Origin: Gammaproteobacteria bacterium
Lineage (GTDB): Bacteria; Pseudomonadota; Gammaproteobacteria; Pseudomonadales; Oleiphilaceae
Direction: 5' to 3'
Length of the DNA stretch: 10,661 nucleotides
Assembly (NCBI GenBank): GCA_003695085.1
Contig: RFIV01000098.1
Span: forward strand, 1-10,661
Part shown: positions 6,302 to 10,661 of the stretch, piece by piece
Layout: each line of letters begins with the position of its first letter
Numbering within the stretch: the stretch's first letter is position 1
Program-made: the position numbers and the translations under genes
The notes under the pieces: generated by a model
Seen by the model: only the letters and a program-made list of their open reading frames with translations
Database searches by the model: none
What the model was told of the DNA's origin: nothing

Positions 6302-7936
6302 TTCTTCATCCGCAACGCGCAGGCGAGCCCGCAACCCACCCTCAATCGCCTCCACGTGCCCGGCCAGCTCAGCCACCATGCTGAGCCCCCGCCCCCAGCC
6401 CGAAATCTCCGGCTTGTCCAGGTCGACGCCATCCCGCCGGCCAGTCACGCTCACGGTCAGATGTCCGTCAGACAGGCTTTCCAGCACCACGTCAACCGTT
6501 CCGGATGTCAGCCGGCTCAGGGCTTCCTGCTGCTGCCGCTCCCAAGCCTCGAGCTGCTCATAGTATTCACGTCGCGGCGGCACCCCCAGCAACTGATAAT
6601 CACGCACGTTCTGAAACAGCTCAGTCAGCACTAGCTGAATGGCGGCCAACTGCTCACGCAATGCAGGCACCTGTTCACACCAGGCAATAACCGCTCCCAG
6701 CGGCGATTCACCCCGAAGTGCATCGCCGGCAATCGTCCACTTCAGGCAAAATGCCGGAAGATGAGGCTGTGATACTGTACGCGACGCCAGTCCTCTTGCC
6801 TGTCCCTGCACTCCGCCCAGCACCTCCACCAGCGTCATGCCGCGCAAGGCTGCCTGCTCATCAAGGCTGCCACGGACCAGCGCATCTCTGACACGCTGCA
6901 ACGCGTCACCGGGCTCGGCCAGCAGACTTTGCACACGGCTTTCCCCCAGAGGTGTCCCTTCCACCGGGCTTTCCGGCAGGGCATCCGTGTACAGATACAG
7001 GCGATCTCCCGACTGCAGCGTCAGGGTTCGTGCATAGCTCTGGAAGCGGTGATCAGCCAGCACGCCCAAAGGCGGATGCGCCGAGTTCAGGTATTCGACA
7101 AGCTCACCGTCCACATTGAACACCTTGCCGTCGGGCAGACCACCGCACCAGAGGCTGACGTGACGCCGGGCTGCATCGACCTCCGCCAGCGTGGCTGCCA
7201 TGAACATCTGCGGGGGCAGGGCGGCGTTCAGCAGCGCATTCAGCTCACGCGCCATCAACATCACCGAACTGCCCCGGCGCGCCAACTCGAAGAACCGTTC
7301 GTACACGGGCAGGGCCGCCACCATCGCCGACAAGCCATAGCCGGTAAAGTCACCGATCAGGATGTAGGCACCCCCGTCCGGCCGCTCATGCATCAACAAC
7401 AGGTCACCGCCCAATGTCGAGGCCTCCGTATGCAGGGTACGAATACCTGGCAGTGACTCGCGATTGGCCGAGAGCGCCTGCCTGAGGATATGGCGGCAGA
7501 CCTCAATTTCCTGCTCTGTCCGGGCACGGTATTCCTGCAGCTTCCGATTCTGGCGCTGCAGGCGGTAGGCCATTCTGGACCAGCGATCAAAGGCTTCGAG
7601 CTTGGCGCGCAATACCCGGATGTCCACCGGCTTCTGGATGAAACCATCACCTATTTCCAGGCATCGGCTGAGCGTTCCCGCATCGGAAATGGCCGTAAAA
7701 AACAGAATCGGCAAATAAGGCTGAGGGCACGCCTTTCTTAACCTCAGTGCGGTCTGGCAGCCATCCATCCCCGGCATGAGAATGTCCAGCAACACCACAT
7801 CCGGACGCTCGCGCTGCACGCTCTCGACCGCCGCCAAACCGCTTTCAGCTTCCGCCACCCGGTGTCCCAGCTCCTCCAGATGAATCCGCACCCACTCTCT
7901 GAGGCTGGCATCGTCATCCACCACCAAAATCAGCAT
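6299..7936 (-). CDS. Receiver + PP2C/SpoIIE phosphatase + HATPase regulator (HsbR/CrsR-like)
   Basis: A 545-residue cytoplasmic response regulator. The receiver domain (1-115) is complete: Asp7-Asp9, phosphoacceptor Asp51 (VVLLDILMPGMDG), Thr81 and Lys102 (FIQKPVD). A coiled linker (about 118-165) leads to a PP2C/SpoIIE domain (about 166-375) with GGDLL (Asp178), GDFTGYG (Asp196) and YTDALPE (Asp318). The C-terminal part (about 425-541) resembles a HATPase/anti-sigma kinase, with N-box-like LTELFQN (Glu439, Asn443) and GWGRGLSM. This order matches HsbR of Pseudomonas and CrsR of Shewanella, which switch a STAS-domain anti-sigma antagonist by phosphorylation and dephosphorylation. Two sites look eroded: the late PP2C DDxT motif reads RGMT (365-368), and the HATPase G1 box reads VTGRRDG without the usual Asp. 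AAGGAG lies eight bases before the start. No STAS or anti-sigma partner is in the window. Confidence 0.9.
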   Translation of the reverse strand: MLILVVDDDASLREWVRIHLEELGHRVAEAESGLAAVESVQRERPDVVLLDILMPGMDGCQTALRLRKACPQPYLPILFFTAISDAGTLSRCLEIGDGFIQKPVDIRVLRAKLEAFDRWSRMAYRLQRQNRKLQEYRARTEQEIEVCRHILRQALSANRESLPGIRTLHTEASTLGGDLLLMHERPDGGAYILIGDFTGYGLSAMVAALPVYERFFELARRGSSVMLMARELNALLNAALPPQMFMAATLAEVDAARRHVSLWCGGLPDGKVFNVDGELVEYLNSAHPPLGVLADHRFQSYARTLTLQSGDRLYLYTDALPESPVEGTPLGESRVQSLLAEPGDALQRVRDALVRGSLDEQAALRGMTLVEVLGGVQGQARGLASRTVSQPHLPAFCLKWTIAGDALRGESPLGAVIAWCEQVPALREQLAAIQLVLTELFQNVRDYQLLGVPPRREYYEQLEAWERQQQEALSRLTSGTVDVVLESLSDGHLTVSVTGRRDGVDLDKPEISGWGRGLSMVAELAGHVEAIEGGLRARLRVADEE

Positions 7937-8119
7937 CGGGCCTGCTCCTTGAGCTGTTCAGTCTGAATCAACTATAGACAATGACGGCGCAGAACGCCCA
8001 ACTCCGCCCTACTGCCGGACAGCCAGGCAACAACGATCTAACGAAATCCGGAAATGTGGTCTACGCTATCATCAGGAAACTAACGGATTCACCACTACAC
8101 GCCGTGAGGGGAGAGGATC
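7937..8119. promoter_or_regulatory. Divergent promoter region between HsbR-like gene and pseudo-receiver/cheR operon
   Basis: This 183-base spacer separates divergent start codons. Leftward, TATAGT (plus-strand ACTATA, 7971-7976) is a good -10-like hexamer about 35 bases before the 7936 start. Rightward, TATCAT (8067-8072) is a 5/6 match to the -10 consensus, about 50 bases before the 8120 start. Neither has a clear -35 box at 16-18 bases, so activator dependence is possible. A purine-rich ribosome site (GGGGAGAGG) precedes the rightward ATG. I see no small gene, terminator or obvious operator here. Confidence 0.4.
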
Positions 8120-9316
8120 ATGACGCGTGACACATTGATCGTGCTGGACAGCTCGGATAGCGATACCCTGACCCGCCAACTTGCCGACCATTTCGATGTC
8201 CAGCGGGCTACTCCGGAGAATCTGCAAGCGGCCCGTGAAGGTGAGCACGAGCGCCTGATCCTCATCGGTCCCGGCCTGCCACCGGCAGAACAGCTGAAAC
8301 TGCTGGAACGGGTCAAGTCAGCGGATCCGGACAACCTGCTTCCGGTTCTGCTGGTCGGACCGGATGATGATGTCTCGCACAAGGTGGCCGCCTTCGAAAA
8401 AGGGGCCGAGGATTACCTCTCCATTCAATTGCCCAACGATGAATTCATCGCCCGCCTGCGCCGGGCCAGCATGCACCGGATTGCCAACGCACAACTCAAG
8501 CGCCAGCTGCGCATGGCCAATGAAGTGGCCATGACTGCCATGAGCGACACCAGTGATCTGGGCATCAACATGCAGTTTCTGCTCGATGCCAATCGCTGTA
8601 ACAACTTTGATGAACTTGGTCAGCGCCTGCTTCAGGCCATCAATCAGTATGGCTTGCGATGCAGCGTCCAGATCCGCGGGCGCTTCGAGGAAAAGAACAT
8701 GGAGCGCAACGGCATGCCCAAGGATCTGGAAACCCAGCTCATGCACCATCTGCAGAATGAGGGGCGTCTGGTGGAGTTTGGCAACCGCCTGGTGGTCAAC
8801 TACGAACAGGTGTCCCTGCTGGTCAAGAACATGCCGGTCGAAGACGAGCGTCGCTGTGGCACCCTCAAGGACAATCTGTTCTACCTGGTGCAGGGCGCCG
8901 ATGCACGGGTCAAGGCATTGGACAATGCCCATGCACTGGCCTCCGAAATGCGCCTGCTGACGACCCTGACAGGACGCATTGAAACCATGATCCAGAACGT
9001 GGACGAAGCCTATCAGGACCTGACCAATGCCATCGTCTCCGAAGTGGAGCGGCTGGCCGAGGAGGTCGATCTGCGCATCCTCACGCTGGATCTGACAGAA
9101 GAGCAGGAGCAGACCCTGCAGGCACTGCTGCGTGACACCGTGGAACGCACCAATGCCATCTTCAATCAGGGACTTAAGGTGGATCAGGCCACCCGCACCC
9201 TGGTCAGCCAGCTGCAAAAGGTATTGACCGATGATGAGCCGGAGCGCCGTGCCCGCAAGCTGGAAAAACTCGTGACCGCACTCGAAAAGCCCGAACTGAG
9301 GCAGAGTTCAGGATAA
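8120..9316 (+). CDS. Pseudo-receiver protein with GAF-like middle and helical C terminus
   Basis: A 398-residue protein that begins like a response regulator. The receiver-like domain (about 3-118) has the correct spacing, e.g. LLPVLLVG and AFEKGAEDYLSIQLPNDEFIARLR. It lacks the phosphoacceptor: the usual LLD reads LIG (Gly50), and the usual Lys-Pro pair reads around Gln103. It should not be phosphorylated in the normal way. A connector (118-148, rich in Arg, Gln and Ala) contains ANEVAMTAMS. An alpha/beta module at about 150-262 includes YGLRCSVQIRG and NYEQVSLLVKNMP and looks GAF-like. The last 130 residues are helical, probably coiled coil. No GGDEF or DNA-binding domain is visible. It is the first gene of an operon with cheR (4-base gap) and a probable cheW, so a role as a scaffold or allosteric partner in that system is inferred. 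Exact function is unknown. Confidence 0.88.
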   Translation: MTRDTLIVLDSSDSDTLTRQLADHFDVQRATPENLQAAREGEHERLILIGPGLPPAEQLKLLERVKSADPDNLLPVLLVGPDDDVSHKVAAFEKGAEDYLSIQLPNDEFIARLRRASMHRIANAQLKRQLRMANEVAMTAMSDTSDLGINMQFLLDANRCNNFDELGQRLLQAINQYGLRCSVQIRGRFEEKNMERNGMPKDLETQLMHHLQNEGRLVEFGNRLVVNYEQVSLLVKNMPVEDERRCGTLKDNLFYLVQGADARVKALDNAHALASEMRLLTTLTGRIETMIQNVDEAYQDLTNAIVSEVERLAEEVDLRILTLDLTEEQEQTLQALLRDTVERTNAIFNQGLKVDQATRTLVSQLQKVLTDDEPERRARKLEKLVTALEKPELRQSSG

Positions 9317-9320
9317 GAAT

Positions 9321-10553
9321 ATGGCCGCCGCTTCCCCTTCCGACCTGGCAGAGCGCGTCCGCCACGCACTGGGCATGCCGGAGGATCATCCAAGGCTGGA
9401 CGAGCTGAATGCCTGGGCAGCGCGGTGGCACAACACTCTCGACATTCATCCATCCCGGGGAATCTGGTCCCAACTCGATGACACGGCACGGAGCGAGTTG
9501 ATCGATGCCATTTCCGTCCCGGAATCTTTCTTCTGGCGCTACGCGGCTCAGCTCCAGCGGGTTGTTTCCCGGGTCCACCAGTACACGGGGGCCGGAAAAG
9601 TGCGCATCTGGTCGGCATGCTGCGCCGGTGGCGAGGAACCTTACACCCTCGCCATCATGCTTGCAGAAGCCGGCCTGCTTGAGAAGGCAGAACTCGTCGC
9701 CACCGACATCAATGCAAGGAAGCTCGCTCAGGCCCGCATCGGCCGCTTCAGTGAGCGTGCTGTCCGCCCGCTGCCCGCACCCAGCACATGCCGTTGGTTC
9801 GACTGGCAAGGCGGCCTGCATCCCTGGCAGATTCATGACAGGTTGCGGGAGGCGATCCGTTTCGAAAAGCTGGATCTGCTTGCCTTTGCACACGGTCAGG
9901 TGCCCCCGCCTCTGCAAGCGCCCCACGTCGTTCTGTGCCGGAATGCGCTCATCTATTTTGACAAGCACAGTCAGCGCCGGATTGTGGAGGCGTTTTACCG
10001 CACCAGTGATGCACAGGCCTGGTTGCTCCTCGGCCACAGTGAGCGCCTGCCGCTGACACAGACTCAATGGCAACTGCACACCGCCTCCGATCATGCCTGG
10101 TACGCAAAGAAAACAGCCTCCTCGCCGGAACCGCCCCGCCCGTCCACACGTCTCCCGGAGCCTGCAAGGACAGATCGTGTTGTACCTCGTCCTTCTGTAT
10201 CGCCCGAAACGCACAGCATCCGCCAGGTGCGCGCCGTCCATGCGACCAAAAAGGGCACAGAAACCAGCCTGACCGAGAGCCTGAAGCAGGCCCGCTCGGC
10301 CTCTGAACCGCATGCCATCATCCAGGCCTGCCGCCGGGCACTTTACCTGGATCCCGATTGTGCCGAAGCACACTGGCTCATGATTCAGGCCGCACACGCC
10401 TCTGGCCAGATTCCGCTCAGGGACCGACACCGCCGTCTCCTGCAACATATACTGGCAAGCTTGCCCGAGCGCACTATGATTAATATGGAAACGCCCGTTT
10501 CTGTCGCAGACTTGCGCCGGGCGCTGGATACGCTGGAAGGAAACACACCATGA
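9321..10553 (+). CDS. cheR: CheR-type chemoreceptor methyltransferase with C-terminal TPR-like helices
   Basis: A 410-residue protein that would methylate receptor glutamates using S-adenosylmethionine. The N-terminal part carries VPESFFWR (66-73), with Arg73 at the position of the catalytic-region Arg of CheR. The SAM site is WSACCAGGEEPYTLAIML (97-114), with acidic ATDIN at 127-131. The CheR signature CRNALIYFD spans 206-214, followed by LLLGHSERL. A Pro/Arg/Ser-rich linker (about 265-305) leads to a helical repeat region (about 315-375; ACRRALYLDPDCAEAHWLM) resembling TPR units. CheR proteins with TPR tails are common in alternative-function systems such as Wsp (WspC), and this one differs from the roughly 280-residue flagellar CheR. 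It lies 4 bases after the pseudo-receiver gene, and its TGA overlaps the next ATG as ATGA, which indicates coupling. The target receptor is probably encoded further right. Confidence 0.94.
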   Translation: MAAASPSDLAERVRHALGMPEDHPRLDELNAWAARWHNTLDIHPSRGIWSQLDDTARSELIDAISVPESFFWRYAAQLQRVVSRVHQYTGAGKVRIWSACCAGGEEPYTLAIMLAEAGLLEKAELVATDINARKLAQARIGRFSERAVRPLPAPSTCRWFDWQGGLHPWQIHDRLREAIRFEKLDLLAFAHGQVPPPLQAPHVVLCRNALIYFDKHSQRRIVEAFYRTSDAQAWLLLGHSERLPLTQTQWQLHTASDHAWYAKKTASSPEPPRPSTRLPEPARTDRVVPRPSVSPETHSIRQVRAVHATKKGTETSLTESLKQARSASEPHAIIQACRRALYLDPDCAEAHWLMIQAAHASGQIPLRDRHRRLLQHILASLPERTMINMETPVSVADLRRALDTLEGNTP

Positions 10554-10661
10554 CCGAGTCTCTGCCCGAAGCCCTTCTGCGTGAGCGGGCACGTGCCTGC
10601 GCCGCACCGCGCGAAGAGTCCGAGCGTCAGGACGAATCCGTTCACCTGATGGTATTTATGC
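10550..10661 (+). CDS. Probable CheW-like coupling protein (5' end only)
   Basis: Only 37 codons are present. The ATG overlaps the cheR stop (ATGA, 10550-10553) and has GGAAGGA about eight bases upstream. The N terminus contains ALLRERARACAAP, an Arg/Ala-rich helix often found ahead of the CheW domain in CheW proteins encoded beside TPR-type CheR. The last residues (VHLMVFM) fit the first beta strand of a CheW domain. The reading frame is very likely real; the CheW assignment rests mainly on context and this short stretch. Confidence 0.6.
   Translation, partial: MTESLPEALLRERARACAAPREESERQDESVHLMVFM

Noticed and set aside
8318..9217. Minus-strand open frame of 299 codons opposite the pseudo-receiver gene
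   Set aside because: Antisense to a gene with clear domain structure, lacks a ribosome site and shows no domain.
9204..10607. Minus-strand open frame of 467 codons opposite cheR
   Set aside because: It covers the intact CheR gene on the opposite strand, spans several gene junctions and has Cys/Arg/Gly-rich composition without domains. A shadow of high-G+C coding DNA.

Overview
The window is a dense block of bacterial chemosensory and signalling genes: nine reading frames with almost no spare DNA and no mobile elements, RNA genes or CRISPR. The moderately high G+C content, the styles of the CheA, CheY, CheR-TPR and HsbR-like proteins, and the gene order suggest a motile gammaproteobacterium, possibly from a halophilic or alkaliphilic Chromatiales-type lineage. 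The genus cannot be fixed from the sequence alone.

Layout. (1) 1-4724, minus strand: a tight operon read right to left as cheY - cheA - cheW - mcp. The receptor gene runs off the left edge just before its signalling tip. This order matches the P. aeruginosa che2 type cluster (cheY2-cheA2-cheW2-aer2), so cheR, cheD and cheB may lie beyond the left edge. (2) 4725-4877: a short divergent promoter region. (3) 4878-6283, plus strand: a two-gene unit. The first gene encodes a 212-residue soluble protein with two stretches resembling the chemoreceptor signalling tip. The second encodes a metallo-beta-lactamase-fold protein of the oxygen-binding di-iron (ODP) type. (4) 6299-7936, minus strand, convergent with the ODP gene: a receiver + PP2C/SpoIIE phosphatase + HATPase protein resembling HsbR/CrsR. 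(5) 7937-8119: a second divergent promoter region. (6) 8120 to the right edge, plus strand: a pseudo-receiver/coiled-coil protein, a CheR methyltransferase with a TPR-like tail, and the start of a probable CheW. This looks like the head of a second, Wsp/alternative-function-like chemosensory operon.

How they may work together. In the left operon, a membrane receptor with a periplasmic helical domain and an internal PAS domain would control CheA through CheW, with CheY as output. The divergent pair is the most interesting part. An ODP-type di-iron oxygen/iron sensor next to a soluble receptor-tip protein recalls the ODP/chemoreceptor pair reported in Treponema denticola. It could feed O2 or redox state into the neighbouring CheA/CheW array through a reduced adaptor instead of a full chemoreceptor. 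The right-hand genes suggest a second pathway with non-phosphorylatable and partner-switching components. These links are inferred from gene context and motifs read by eye; no database search was run.
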